A DNA stretch of 64,000 nucleotides from 21-14-0-10-47-8 sp966211795 (GCA_966211795.1 CBIHNW010000024.1:1-64000); one strand, 5' to 3'. Positions 5,961 through 15,207 are shown, counted from the stretch's first letter. Notes: generated from the sequence alone by a model not told the origin. A program made the numbers and translations.

Positions 5961-8405
5961 CTAAAATCCAAAGGTTTGCAGAACGGATTCGTCAATTGGC
6001 GGACGAGCATTTCCATCCCACGCAAAGTTAACGCTGACTTCGTATTCCGGTTTCTTGTTGATGACTTTCGAGTGGGTCAAGCCCAAGTACAAACAGTCTC
6101 CCGGTAAGCGCAATTGAGCACCGTATCCCCAGGATGTCAGATAATCCGCGGGTTCGGTGCTGTAGCCGACTTTTCCGATCAGGTCGAGCCAGGAAAAGCC
6201 CTTCTTGGCAGAGACTAAATAGTTTTCTGTTCGGGGGCCGGTCTGTTTTTGATTCGCAGTGATAGTGTAGGTTAAGGCTTGCTCGACTTGGAAGAAGTCA
6301 TTTTTAGCGTTGGTCAGGCGCACGCGAAACGTTTGGTTCGAGACTTCTTGAAAGTAATAATAGGTCGCTTGATGCACGATTTGCAGATTGCGAATTGAGA
6401 TCCCGATATCCGAGCTCAGATTCGGCGTCTGGGCATCCGGATTTTTTTCGGATTGATAGAGATCGAAAGTTTGCGCCAACCGCCAGATCAAGAACTGTTG
6501 GTAGGACGGAGCCCCGGCCTCCCAATCTTTCCGGGTCAGCTTATTGGTCAGGGCGAGGACGACCAATTTTCGATCCGACAGTCGATCGCTGTAATCATAC
6601 TGCAGTCGATTGGCGCCATTGAGATCGCCGTCGGAAACAGAAGCGTCACTGTTAAAGGGAATGTCTTCGCTGTTATCCAGTCCGAAAAATTCGTGTTTGG
6701 GGTGATGCAACCAAGGCACGGCCGTGGCCTGAATCTCCGGTTGAATTTCGTGTTTGATCCTTTGTGATTGCAAGGAGCTAAAGTCACCATAGATGCGGCT
6801 CAAGGTGGTGCGGGCGCCAAAGCTTGCGCGGACGTAGCGACGAATGTTGAGATTGTCTTCGCCCGGACCCGAGACGGGAAAGAAGTACTGAGTTTCGTTG
6901 TAGCTCACGGCTGGCACAAGCTCGAGATTTTGCAAGCGAATCGGGTAAGAAAGAGTGGGTTGAATGTTCAAGCGCTGACCAGTTCGGATCAGGTCGGTCC
7001 CACTGTTGTAAACGCCGTCATGAACGGGGTGGCAGTTTGGATCCTTTTCCCATTCGACCGTGCCACATTTAGAACTTGAGCCAGCATTGGCGACAATCAA
7101 GCCTCCGTCCACTCTTTGCAGATCATCCCAGGCAAATCCGGAGCGGGCGAAATTTTGGTAAGTCACATCCAGCGAGGCCAGAAAATCAGAATTGCCAAGG
7201 CGGGTGGTCGCTTGCGAGAAACGAATCTCAGGTAGGCGCTGAACGGCATTTTCATTGCCAGCGAGCGGATCACTTTGCAAAAGATTTTGATAAATCGAAG
7301 CGTCCACGCTCCAGTGTTGCGAGGCCGTATTTTTGGTCACCGAGAATCGCGATTCCATGGCGGGATCACCGTTATTGCGGGTCTCAAGCGGGAAGTCATT
7401 TGGGTATTGAAGGTCGCTTGCGGTGTTGATCTGGGCGCGCTGGACGAAGCCATCCGGCATGTCATAGTAATGTTGGTATTTGATAAACCAACGATTGAAT
7501 TTCTCGTTTTGCACGGACCGAAAACGATTCAGGCGTGGCTCGTCCTTGAAAACATTGTCATTCAAGAAGCCAAAATCCAATTCGCCGCTGCTGGATTCCG
7601 TCAGCACATAACGATAGTTCACCAGCGTTTTGGGACCGCGAAATTCGTAATTGGTGAGATTGAAAGTCGCATCGGAGCTGCGGGAAATGGCCCAGAAATA
7701 ACTTTGCGAGTAGGTCAAACCCCCGAGACCTCTCTGGCCGATGGTTGGCGTCAGTAAACCCGACTGCCGGTCTGTTTTTAGCGGTACCGCTAAGTAGGGC
7801 ATCCAGAAAACGGGGATCGATGCAAAGCGCATCACCGAGTTTTTGATGTACGCGTAGCCGCCGATTTCGGCGCGAATTTTGGTTCCAGAGAAGCTCCAAG
7901 CCTCGGGACAAGTTGTACAAGTCGTGTACCGAGCATCGTCGGCCACATAATCCACTTCGCTGAGTTTTCGAATCTGGCTTCCTTCGAAGAGCACGTTGCC
8001 AGATTGGACGTAGCCATCAATGATCAGGCCGGTATTTGTTTCGTAATCCAGAATTACGCGCTGTCCGGCGAGATTGGCTTTCGATGTGGTGACCAAAACA
8101 TCGCCGATGGCGTCGATGGTTTTTGCACGCAGGTTGATGTGGGCTTTTCGGCATGAGAGATGTTGATCTTGGTAGATGACTTGGACTTTGCCTTCGAGGT
8201 CGACCGTTTCGTTTTGCGAGTCCCGGTCCATGGAATCGGCATGGATGGTGATTCCTTGGATCAAGGCTGACTGGTCACTCACGGCGGGCTTTGAAGTTTG
8301 CGCGAACGCGAAACACGGGACGATGGTGCAAGCAAAGCAAACGAGTGCGATCAGGTTCACAACCGAATATTTTTTTAAATTTTGAATCGCCGTCCACTGC
8401 TGCAA
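5961..8405 (-). CDS. lptD: LPS-assembly protein LptD
   Basis: LptD is the outer-membrane barrel that inserts lipopolysaccharide with LptE. The 814-residue protein has a signal peptide (cut near AFAQ, residue 36). A periplasmic OstA/LptA-like jellyroll at about 45-150 includes GITIHADSMDRDSQNETVDL and GDVLVTTSKANLAGQRV. A long beta-barrel follows, with repeated aromatic strands up to the terminal Phe. The segment VFWMPYLAVPLKTDRQSGLL is a strong family marker. Cysteines occur in a CTTC pair near residue 160 and in two later places, so disulfides differ from E. coli. The start codon is TTG at 8405, preceded by AAAAGGA. It lies downstream of the cyclase gene on the same strand. Confidence 0.93.
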   Translation of the reverse strand: MQQWTAIQNLKKYSVVNLIALVCFACTIVPCFAFAQTSKPAVSDQSALIQGITIHADSMDRDSQNETVDLEGKVQVIYQDQHLSCRKAHINLRAKTIDAIGDVLVTTSKANLAGQRVILDYETNTGLIIDGYVQSGNVLFEGSQIRKLSEVDYVADDARYTTCTTCPEAWSFSGTKIRAEIGGYAYIKNSVMRFASIPVFWMPYLAVPLKTDRQSGLLTPTIGQRGLGGLTYSQSYFWAISRSSDATFNLTNYEFRGPKTLVNYRYVLTESSSGELDFGFLNDNVFKDEPRLNRFRSVQNEKFNRWFIKYQHYYDMPDGFVQRAQINTASDLQYPNDFPLETRNNGDPAMESRFSVTKNTASQHWSVDASIYQNLLQSDPLAGNENAVQRLPEIRFSQATTRLGNSDFLASLDVTYQNFARSGFAWDDLQRVDGGLIVANAGSSSKCGTVEWEKDPNCHPVHDGVYNSGTDLIRTGQRLNIQPTLSYPIRLQNLELVPAVSYNETQYFFPVSGPGEDNLNIRRYVRASFGARTTLSRIYGDFSSLQSQRIKHEIQPEIQATAVPWLHHPKHEFFGLDNSEDIPFNSDASVSDGDLNGANRLQYDYSDRLSDRKLVVLALTNKLTRKDWEAGAPSYQQFLIWRLAQTFDLYQSEKNPDAQTPNLSSDIGISIRNLQIVHQATYYYFQEVSNQTFRVRLTNAKNDFFQVEQALTYTITANQKQTGPRTENYLVSAKKGFSWLDLIGKVGYSTEPADYLTSWGYGAQLRLPGDCLYLGLTHSKVINKKPEYEVSVNFAWDGNARPPIDESVLQTFGF

Positions 8406-8462
8406 AATCAGAGGTCCTTTTCCAATCCATTCTTGAAGCGAAGTTTTTGAAGCCTCGCTCGC

Positions 8463-8492
8463 AAATAACGGATCAGTCGGGATCCGCTATTT
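8463..8492 (-). terminator. Hairpin at the 3' end of the adenylate cyclase gene
   Basis: AAATAACGGATC (8463-8474) is complementary to GATCCGCTATTT (8481-8492) at 11 of 12 positions, with a six-base loop. The right arm covers the cyclase stop codon. There is no clear U-tract on the minus strand, so it may be a weak terminator or a 3'-end stabilising stem before lptD. Confidence 0.4.
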
Positions 8493-11288
8493 GGTCTTCA
8501 TGACAAAGACACCGTCCCATAGATCGGGTGGCGCTTCGGTCAGATACTCGGTGCAGCGCTCGACATAGAGCTCAGTTGGAGGATCCCCGGGCCGGTCATT
8601 CAAGGCCTGTTTGAAGCAATCTAGAGCTTCGCCGAATTTCCTCTCATGATAAAGCTGAAATCCATTCTTAAAGTGTTGAAGAAGCGATGCGGTGGAAGGA
8701 TCGGGTTTTCCCTCGCAAACCAGCTCGAAAATGCGGACGGGTTCGTTTTTTCCTTTGACTCGAACCCAGTCGATTTCGCGGCATGTAAAAGAGTCCTTCA
8801 CGTCCTCGAAGGTGAACTGAGAAATGACGACGCGGGTGCCGTATTCTTTGTTGATACCCTCAAGCCGCGAGGCCAAATTCACGGCATCTCCCATGACCGT
8901 GTAGCTGCGGACGATATCGGAGCCCATATTTCCGACACTCATCTCGGCCGAATTGATGCCGATTCCGATATCAATCTTTGGCAGTCCCTGGGCTTCGAAT
9001 TCTTTCTGCAAATCCTTGAGTTTTTCCAAGCTTTGCAGAGCGCAGCGGCAGGCATACTTGGCATGATCCGGAAAAATGATCGGCGCGCCGAAGAAGGCCA
9101 TCAAGGCATCACCCATGTACTTGTCGAGAGTTCCTTTATTCGCGAAGACGATCTGGGTCATCGGGGTGAGGTATTTGGTGAGCACATCCGAAAGTGCCCG
9201 CGGATCGAGCTTTTCAGAAATGGTGGTGAAGCCGCGCACGTCAGAGAAGAAAACACTCATGCGTAATTTCTTACCACCCAACTCGATATTTTCGGGGTCC
9301 TTCAAGATTTCGTCGACGATGGCCGGAGAAACGTATTTCGAGAAGGTGCTTCGCAGGTGCTTCTTTTTTCGCTCTTCGGTCAGGTACTTATAGAAAAATA
9401 AAAAGATGTACAAAAAGAGGACCAGTCCACCGGGGAGCGCCATGGTGACAAGAAAACCTTTTTTAAGAAAGAATTGATCCAAAACACCGAGCGCGATGAC
9501 CGAGCCGAAGGTGAATAAAAATCCGGGGATGGCGGTGGTCTGAGAGATGGCGACGGACAAGATCACGCCAAAGATCAGCACGATCAAAGGCATGAACTTT
9601 TCTTCTTGCGGATGGGCTTTGAGAAAGTTTCGTTCAAACAGGTTTCCCAATGTTGAGACGTGCGTTTCCGGTCCTGGAAAATTTTTATCAAAGGGCGTGA
9701 CGCGAAGATCGTAAACGCCGATCGCCGTCGCTCCGAAGATGAAGGCCTTGTCTTTGATAAAGTCAGCCTTTTTAACTTCTGTTTCGACCGGATTCCACTG
9801 TTTGGTCGAGGGATTCCATTCAGCCTGAGTGATCATTGCGGTTTCTTTGCCGTTGAAAAGTTCCTTGGCGGGGAGATAGGGATACATATTTTTCCCGCCG
9901 GCATAATTGATGTTCATGCGGGCCTGCGCATCCACCGGAACTGAGCCGATCAGCTCCTCGGGATCCTTTGAGGGATCGACGATATCAAACTTGGTCAAAG
10001 TCTTTTGCTCTGGATGGCGGGGGTCGATGTTGACTTCGATATTGGCGCGGTAACCTGTCGCTATCAGATAAGTTTGCAAGGCGATTGAGGGAATAAAGCT
10101 GGTTCCTATACGATTTCCGGTGCGGAAAAAGAGCGAAGATTTCCGAATTGTTCCATCCGAATCCTGCTCGGCATTGAAGCTTCCGGTATAGTCTACGCTT
10201 TTTTGAATGCCGTCCGTATTGATCGTCCATCTTTGGTGCTGCACGATTGGCATTGGCTTGGACATCGCCTTAAATTTTTCGATGGCTTGATCAATCGGTA
10301 GATCTTTCAGATCTTTGGATTTGCTGAAGACTTTCTGGTAAGCGGGTTTGAGATCCTCAATCCAGAGATCGTCTTTGGTAAGCCATTTTTCGCAAAATTT
10401 CATGTTCGCGGTCTGACGTAGGTAATTGAGCTGACGTTTTTCAAGCTCGGTCAGGCTCTCGACATCTTTTTTGTTGAAAATGTCTTTTAAGGCATGAATG
10501 GTTTCAGTGTTTTCGATGGCCGGGAACATGCCATCAAAAATTTGATCGAACTCGAGATCGACGAAGGGATCGGCTTCGTCGTTGACGATGAAAGTGGTGT
10601 TGAGCTTGACGAATTTTTCGGCGTTGGCGCGGCGAAAGGCTTCGTTACGGCAATAATCTTGGTAGGCGAGCAGGCGGCTGTCGTCAGATTCTTCATTGAA
10701 GGATCCGAGCACCATGTGATCCTTGTTCTTCTCGAGGGTCGCCGATAAAATCGCGTCCGGCTGTCCGCGAGATTTTTCTTCGTCTATGGCGGCTTTGATG
10801 GCTTCCGGAATGTTTCCGCCAGTTTTCGCTTCGATGCGTTTGATGGCTTCGAAAGTTGCGTCCACCTGCGGTTCCGAGAACACGATATCGAAGCCGATGG
10901 CGCGGGCCTTGTACTTCATCATTTCTTCAACGATGAAAGAAATTTTCTCCCGGCTCCAGGGCCAGCGACCTATTTCTTCGATCGAGCGATCGTCAATGGT
11001 CAGCAGAGCGACATTAGGCGAAGGCTTTGCTTCGCCCCGTAATTTCAAACGAATGTCTTGGTTTTTCAGGTCCACCCACTCGATCGCATCAAATAAAAAT
11101 TTTCGAATTGGTGGCAGCAAAAGCCGTGAGCTTTCTTGTTGCGAGCGAACCGAATAAAAATTCAGCGTGATCAAAACGAAAGCGATGGTCACCGTCAGAC
11201 CCACCAGGATCGGGGATTTTAGGATCTCAATAAATTTTTGTAGACTCTTGTTCGAGCTCTTTTTTTCGGGTGTCGTCACGGGGTCCAT
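8487..11288 (-). CDS. CHASE2-domain class III adenylate cyclase
   Basis: This membrane cyclase of about 933 residues is predicted to make cAMP from ATP. The order is: a TM helix near residues 20-40, a periplasmic CHASE2 sensor (ALLTIDDRSIEEIGRWPWSR and IGFDIVFSEP) of about 400 residues, three closely spaced TM helices, and a catalytic domain. The last contains FFSDVRGFTTISE with a metal-binding Asp, TLDKYMGDALMAFFG with the second Asp, and YTVMGDAVNLASRLE. The Lys in LDKYMGD and the Thr in YTVMGD favour adenine over guanine. A C-terminal segment resembles a TPR repeat (YHERKFGEALDCFKQALNDR). The ATG at 11288 is chosen; a TTG at 11327 would add 13 residues. Ligands of the CHASE2 domain are unknown. 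Confidence 0.92.
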   Translation of the reverse strand: MDPVTTPEKKSSNKSLQKFIEILKSPILVGLTVTIAFVLITLNFYSVRSQQESSRLLLPPIRKFLFDAIEWVDLKNQDIRLKLRGEAKPSPNVALLTIDDRSIEEIGRWPWSREKISFIVEEMMKYKARAIGFDIVFSEPQVDATFEAIKRIEAKTGGNIPEAIKAAIDEEKSRGQPDAILSATLEKNKDHMVLGSFNEESDDSRLLAYQDYCRNEAFRRANAEKFVKLNTTFIVNDEADPFVDLEFDQIFDGMFPAIENTETIHALKDIFNKKDVESLTELEKRQLNYLRQTANMKFCEKWLTKDDLWIEDLKPAYQKVFSKSKDLKDLPIDQAIEKFKAMSKPMPIVQHQRWTINTDGIQKSVDYTGSFNAEQDSDGTIRKSSLFFRTGNRIGTSFIPSIALQTYLIATGYRANIEVNIDPRHPEQKTLTKFDIVDPSKDPEELIGSVPVDAQARMNINYAGGKNMYPYLPAKELFNGKETAMITQAEWNPSTKQWNPVETEVKKADFIKDKAFIFGATAIGVYDLRVTPFDKNFPGPETHVSTLGNLFERNFLKAHPQEEKFMPLIVLIFGVILSVAISQTTAIPGFLFTFGSVIALGVLDQFFLKKGFLVTMALPGGLVLFLYIFLFFYKYLTEERKKKHLRSTFSKYVSPAIVDEILKDPENIELGGKKLRMSVFFSDVRGFTTISEKLDPRALSDVLTKYLTPMTQIVFANKGTLDKYMGDALMAFFGAPIIFPDHAKYACRCALQSLEKLKDLQKEFEAQGLPKIDIGIGINSAEMSVGNMGSDIVRSYTVMGDAVNLASRLEGINKEYGTRVVISQFTFEDVKDSFTCREIDWVRVKGKNEPVRIFELVCEGKPDPSTASLLQHFKNGFQLYHERKFGEALDCFKQALNDRPGDPPTELYVERCTEYLTEAPPDLWDGVFVMKTK

Positions 11289-11463
11289 CCTTGGCTTGCA
11301 ACGTTCCCACTCTTTTGGATCAGGCAAATCCGACGCGCTTCCGGTGCGACCTCGACTTTGCGTTGATGAATGGGTGCTTTCATATCCTAGACCGTTCCTA
11401 GGCGAGTGTCCATATTAAGGGATTGTAAAGGTCGGCCGAAGAGAGACTGTCGAAGGAGATGAC

Positions 11464-11829
11464 ATGGAAGCAAAGTTGAAGAATCAAGGGGAAGTTGCCA
11501 TCATCACGATTCAAGGTCCGCTGGAGATTGAGAAAACTCAGGGCTTTCGCGAGATCTGCCTTCGTCATTTTTTAGGTAAGAAGATCATTTTCAATATGCA
11601 AAAGGCGGCCTTTGTGGGCTCGACTGGACTGCAGGCCTTTCTTGAAACCGTGCGCACGCTCAGTGAAGAGAATCAGCACGGGTTGAAGGTGGTCGGGGTT
11701 CAGGCGGAATTCAAACGCATTTTCCAAAATCTGGAAATCCAACGTCTGCAGATGCATGACTCGATGGACGGAGCTTTATCTAGCTTTGCTTTCGAAGATC
11801 ATTCAACTTCGAACTCAACTCAAGGTTGA
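11464..11829 (+). CDS. STAS-domain protein (anti-sigma factor antagonist type)
   Basis: This 121-residue single STAS domain resembles SpoIIAA/RsbV. Such proteins bind an anti-sigma kinase and are switched by phosphorylation of one Ser, with SpoIIE-type phosphatases resetting them. The switch site fits Ser53 in AFVGSTGLQAFL. The N-terminal strands (AIITIQGPLEIEKTQGF) and the KVVGVQAEFKRIF segment match the fold. The ATG at 11464 follows AAGGAG. It is divergent from the cyclase gene, and its last 50 bases overlap the 3' end of the convergent coiled-coil gene. An FHA-SpoIIE phosphatase is encoded 10 kb away at 22067-23248, but a link is only inference. Confidence 0.85.
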   Translation: MEAKLKNQGEVAIITIQGPLEIEKTQGFREICLRHFLGKKIIFNMQKAAFVGSTGLQAFLETVRTLSEENQHGLKVVGVQAEFKRIFQNLEIQRLQMHDSMDGALSSFAFEDHSTSNSTQG

Positions 11830-12886
11830 GTTTTTCCAGCGAGGCGAGCGACAGCTTCAATTTTTCATTCTCTTCTGACTTCGCCGTCCACATATAGCGA
11901 AGGCTCGTCATTTGCTCGTCCAATTCTTCGCGCGAGGCGAGATGACTTTGCACTTGGGCTTTCAGTTGTTCCCGCTCGGCCTGCAGATCGATGATCGTCA
12001 ATTGATTTTCGGTCAAGCGCCCCTTCATTTCGCGGGACGTGCTTCGCAAATGCTCAAGCTCGGTCTGCACCTCTTTTTGAAAATCTTCTTTGTTGCGGCG
12101 TAAAGAGACGACCAGATTTTCCAGCTCGTCTTGGCGCTCGAGACAGCGGTCCAACACCTGCGTCTTTTGCTCGAGGGCTTGATTGTTTTCGTTCAAGACT
12201 TCGAGCTGCTTTTGCAATGAGCCTTTTTCTTTTTCGAAACTTTCAATCAGGCTGTTTTGATTCATCTCGTAAAATCGGGCCAGCTGATCGCGGTCGTCCT
12301 TCAGGGCCTGAATTTTATTTTGCAGCTCGATGGCCTGCGCGTCTTTCACATTGAGTTCTTGATTCAAGCCTTGAACCTGGGCGTGCAGGGCCTGCGCGTA
12401 GCCCTTGAGATTTTGCAAATACGGTTTGATCGTGGATTTGACACGGTCCTGGTAACGCTTTAATTTTTCAACCTGCGCTTCCAGGCGCTGGTACTCGGGA
12501 AAGCGCTCCTGAAAGGTGCGCACTTCGCTTTCGAGTTGTTTGTGTTTTTCTTTCCAGATCAATTCTTTCTCTTTCCAAATCAGGTTTTGATCGGAAACGG
12601 AAGAGTAGGAAAGGTTTAAATCTTTGACGTCTTGTTGAAGGGCGCGGTTTTCGTCCTCGAGGGTGGTCATGCGACGGAGATTGACCTTGAGCCGGGCCAT
12701 CAAATCTTCGTTCTGCGAAATCAAGGCTTCGACCGTACCGGATTTTCTCACGTCGCGCGGAATTTGTTTGAAGTCGAAAATCTCTGGATCGGGTTGTCTT
12801 TTCAGTCGGGCCGCGAGAGCGTTTTCTTCGTTCTCGACAAAATCCACATCGACCATGTTGAGCGGTTGGAAAGATCCATTTTCCAT
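11780..12886 (-). CDS. Cytoplasmic coiled-coil protein
   Basis: This 368-residue protein has no enzyme motif that I recognise. After about 60 residues (MENGSFQPLNMVDVDFVENE onward) it is almost entirely heptad coiled coil rich in Glu, Gln, Lys and Leu. A short proline-containing break lies near RFPEYQRLEAQ and STIKPYLQNL. The ATG at 12886 follows GGAGGAG, which is better than an upstream ATG at 12916. The gene converges with the STAS gene, with a 50-base overlap of coding ends. A structural or scaffolding role is plausible, but I assign no function. Confidence 0.78.
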   Translation of the reverse strand: MENGSFQPLNMVDVDFVENEENALAARLKRQPDPEIFDFKQIPRDVRKSGTVEALISQNEDLMARLKVNLRRMTTLEDENRALQQDVKDLNLSYSSVSDQNLIWKEKELIWKEKHKQLESEVRTFQERFPEYQRLEAQVEKLKRYQDRVKSTIKPYLQNLKGYAQALHAQVQGLNQELNVKDAQAIELQNKIQALKDDRDQLARFYEMNQNSLIESFEKEKGSLQKQLEVLNENNQALEQKTQVLDRCLERQDELENLVVSLRRNKEDFQKEVQTELEHLRSTSREMKGRLTENQLTIIDLQAEREQLKAQVQSHLASREELDEQMTSLRYMWTAKSEENEKLKLSLASLEKLNLELSSKLNDLRKQS

Positions 12887-13052
12887 AGAGCTCCTCCGAG
12901 CATAAATACGGGCCATCTTGGTCCCAAGTCTATTGTCTCAAATAGGGTCGACCAAAGTCAAAATCTCGACAGTATTTCGTGAATTCGGTCGCTGGCTCTA
13001 GTCCTATGTCTAGACTCAACCATTGGCTGGTTTCTACCGAAGAGTCTCATGC

Positions 13053-13589
13053 ATGGGATTGCCAGTCAGAAGAGATTTAAAAGCCGAATTAAGTGCCATC
13101 AGCAATGACATGGGCCGGGCGGATACGCTTCGTCACAACGTTCTGACCTTTGTCGTCGAGGAAAACTATGACGGCGCGATCAAAGTGCTGAAAACGTTTC
13201 TGGATAGCGAGTTCGAGATTCCGAAATCGCGAGAGCGCGTCGAGCGCTACATTCAGCATTCAATTGATTTGGTGAATGCCATTCGCGCCAAGCGCAAGTT
13301 TCCGGGAGCGCAAAGCCTGACGACCGCCAAGCAGCAAGAGCTCAATGAAAAGTTCGTCACCCATTTTTCCGAATTGCAATTCATCTTGAAAAAAGTCGAA
13401 CGCATCCAGCATGAAGTCCGACTTGAAGACATCCGCTCGACCGTTTGGATTGTCCAGGCATTGATCACATCGGCAATTGTCATTGCCGTCGTCGCATTTC
13501 TTTTAGACGTCAATCAGGGTCTCTTAGAAACCACCATTGTGGTGGCGGATGATGTGTTTAGGGACTTAACCAACTGGATCTTCCGGTAG
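13053..13589 (+). CDS. Hypothetical protein with helical domain and C-terminal TM helix
   Basis: This 178-residue protein is one I do not recognise. The first 125 residues are charged and helical (RDLKAELSAISNDMGRADTL, then KKVERIQHEVRLEDIRST). One clear TM helix (IVQALITSAIVIAVVAFLL) follows near residues 130-150, and a short tail ends in LTNWIFR. It could be a tail-anchored or monotopic membrane protein. The ATG at 13053 is chosen over a TTG at 13023. The stop codon lies inside the left arm of the large inverted repeat that follows. Confidence 0.68.
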   Translation: MGLPVRRDLKAELSAISNDMGRADTLRHNVLTFVVEENYDGAIKVLKTFLDSEFEIPKSRERVERYIQHSIDLVNAIRAKRKFPGAQSLTTAKQQELNEKFVTHFSELQFILKKVERIQHEVRLEDIRSTVWIVQALITSAIVIAVVAFLLDVNQGLLETTIVVADDVFRDLTNWIFR

Positions 13590-13684
13590 AAGCCGTCCCC
13601 TGAAGCCAAATCCTTCGTTGTTGCGCTGAAAGCGCACCTTTGGTGCGACCTCCTCGACTTTGGCTCCAGGTGACGGCTTCTACC
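13585..13684. repeat. 100-base folded inverted repeat with inner hairpins (REP/BIME-like)
   Basis: The left arm at 13585-13610 and the right arm at 13659-13684 are 26 bases each and complementary at 24 positions (GGTAGAAGCCGTC with GACGGCTTCTACC at the ends). Between them is a GCGC-TGAAA-GCGC hairpin (13623-13635), which overlaps a CGCACC-TTT-GGTGCG hairpin (13633-13647). The element covers the stop codon of the upstream gene. T-rich sequence begins shortly after it (TATTC, then CTTTTTTT). It may terminate or protect mRNA, or be one copy of a dispersed repeat. I see no second copy in this window. Confidence 0.75.
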
Positions 13685-13900
13685 TTATTCACTGCTTTTT
13701 TTGGGGGAGATGGGAATGGGGCTGAGGCTGAGGAGGGGTCGATCCTTCGATTGGTCTTGTAGCCAGTGCAGTTAATTTGGACTTTGGCTCAATTTTGTCT
13801 GAGTTCGGACTGGTTTTGGCTTCAAGTTTTACTTTAGGTTTTTCTCAAGTCAGATTTTTGTTTTTATCTGACTTGAGGGTTTTCGTGTAACTTTGGGTTA
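13685..13900. other. Gene-free stretch with a perfect 12-bp inverted repeat
   Basis: This stretch holds no convincing gene. It is T- and G-rich on the plus strand. CTCAAGTCAGAT (13844-13855) pairs perfectly with ATCTGACTTGAG (13866-13877) across a T-rich 10-base loop. This stem lies just downstream of the VKOR-DsbA gene on the minus strand and is probably its terminator, although no U-tract follows on that strand. Confidence 0.5.
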
Positions 13901-15136
13901 TTATTTTGATTTTAGCTTTTGGTAGGCGCCTTCGAGAACGGGGAGAAATTGGCCTCTGGGGAGGTTTTTACCGTTAACGAAGATGGTTGGTGTGCCCTGG
14001 ATTTTGGCGTTGGCGCCTTCTTGGGCCATGGCTTGGAGCAGATCCTGGCTGGCGTCTGAATTCATACAGGTTTGCATGTTTTCAAAGTCGACTCCGAGAT
14101 CTTTGCTCATTTGTTCAATGATCGGTTTCACATCCGAAACCTGGTGAAGATCTTCTTGATGTTCAAATACCCAATGGTGCGCTTTCCATCCCAATTTTGA
14201 AATTTGCTCAGCGCACATGACTCCAGCGCCAAGCTTGCAACGAAGGCCGTCGCCACGATTGGGGATCGCTTTGTTGCAAGTTCCATCCAAAGTGAAAACT
14301 TTGAAAATCATTTTAACATCGGGATGCGACTGGGTAAAAGCTTCGAGCGGCACGGACGCCATTTTGCAATGCGGACATAGAAAATCGGCGAATTCGACAA
14401 TGGTCATAACCGGTGTCGGAGCGGTGCTGCCTTGAACCAGTCCGCGATCGGCCTGAAAACTTTGGGCGCTGGAGGCTTCCCACTCGTTCAAAGAATCTTG
14501 CACCATCATTTCTATTTTGCCAAAACCTGCCGAGCTCAGGGCCATGTTATTCACCACCCAGGCAGAGGCCGGAATCAGAACCAACAAAATCAGCACCCAG
14601 CGAGCCTGACCAAAAAGATGGTTCAAGTCATTTGCCAGGGAATGCAGTGGACGCGCAGTCTGAATCTGCCAGGTCCCGACCAGTTGCAAAAGCGAGAGCA
14701 CATAGGCGGCCATGCAAAACAGACAATAAGTTCCAAGCCAGAAAGTCGAAATGCTTCCCATCACGATCGAGACCACGAATGTAAATGCGGACAACCAGAA
14801 TAGCATGCGACGAAGCCAGTCGGGAGAGGCGCTGAGCTCAAAGCGAGTCGACACCAGCAAGACGAAAAATACGATTTGCGTGATCAGCCCCAAGAGCGCA
14901 ACCGGGATTCCCCAGATATTGGCGTAACGGCTGGCCGCTACGCTGTCGCAGTTAAAGGTCGCCGAAAGATTGCAAATGGCTGGACCCGAGGCGGAACCGA
15001 GCTTCAATTGATAGTGTTGGTTTGTCAGGTACAAGTGTGTGGCCATGGTCAGCAGGCTCACCACGAAGAGAAATAGGAACCATGTTTTGGCAGAGATTCG
15101 GCTGTTCGGACTGGAGGAGGAAGAAGAGTTTTGCAT
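13901..15136 (-). CDS. VKOR-DsbA fusion: disulfide-bond oxidase and oxidoreductase
   Basis: This 411-residue membrane protein joins a VKOR domain to a thioredoxin-fold DsbA-like domain. It would form disulfides in exported proteins and pass electrons to quinone. The VKOR part (about 15-160) has several TM helices, the loop cysteines Cys55 and Cys63 (CNLSATFNC), and the quinone-side CXXC Cys138-Cys141 (YCLFCM). A further TM near 180-200 leads into the periplasmic domain, with CPHC at Cys254-Cys257 (FADFLCPHC) and a cis-Pro loop in KIQGTPTIFVNG. Such fusions are known in cyanobacteria, actinobacteria and some deltaproteobacteria, and replace DsbB plus DsbA. The start is ATG at 15136. Confidence 0.9.
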   Translation of the reverse strand: MQNSSSSSSPNSRISAKTWFLFLFVVSLLTMATHLYLTNQHYQLKLGSASGPAICNLSATFNCDSVAASRYANIWGIPVALLGLITQIVFFVLLVSTRFELSASPDWLRRMLFWLSAFTFVVSIVMGSISTFWLGTYCLFCMAAYVLSLLQLVGTWQIQTARPLHSLANDLNHLFGQARWVLILLVLIPASAWVVNNMALSSAGFGKIEMMVQDSLNEWEASSAQSFQADRGLVQGSTAPTPVMTIVEFADFLCPHCKMASVPLEAFTQSHPDVKMIFKVFTLDGTCNKAIPNRGDGLRCKLGAGVMCAEQISKLGWKAHHWVFEHQEDLHQVSDVKPIIEQMSKDLGVDFENMQTCMNSDASQDLLQAMAQEGANAKIQGTPTIFVNGKNLPRGQFLPVLEGAYQKLKSK

Positions 15137-15207
15137 GAACCTATTAGAGCCAAAAAGAATTTTGAAATCAATGTTTTGTCATGCCACAATGTGAGGGAAT
15201 GAATGCC

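Noticed and set aside
6453..7757. Several plus-strand frames opposite lptD
   Set aside because: They are inside the lptD coding region and have no motifs or ribosome-binding sites.
13006..13080. 24-codon ORF (MSRLNHWLVSTEESHAW...) before the tail-anchored gene
   Set aside because: Too short, no ribosome-binding site, and it overlaps the better-supported frame.
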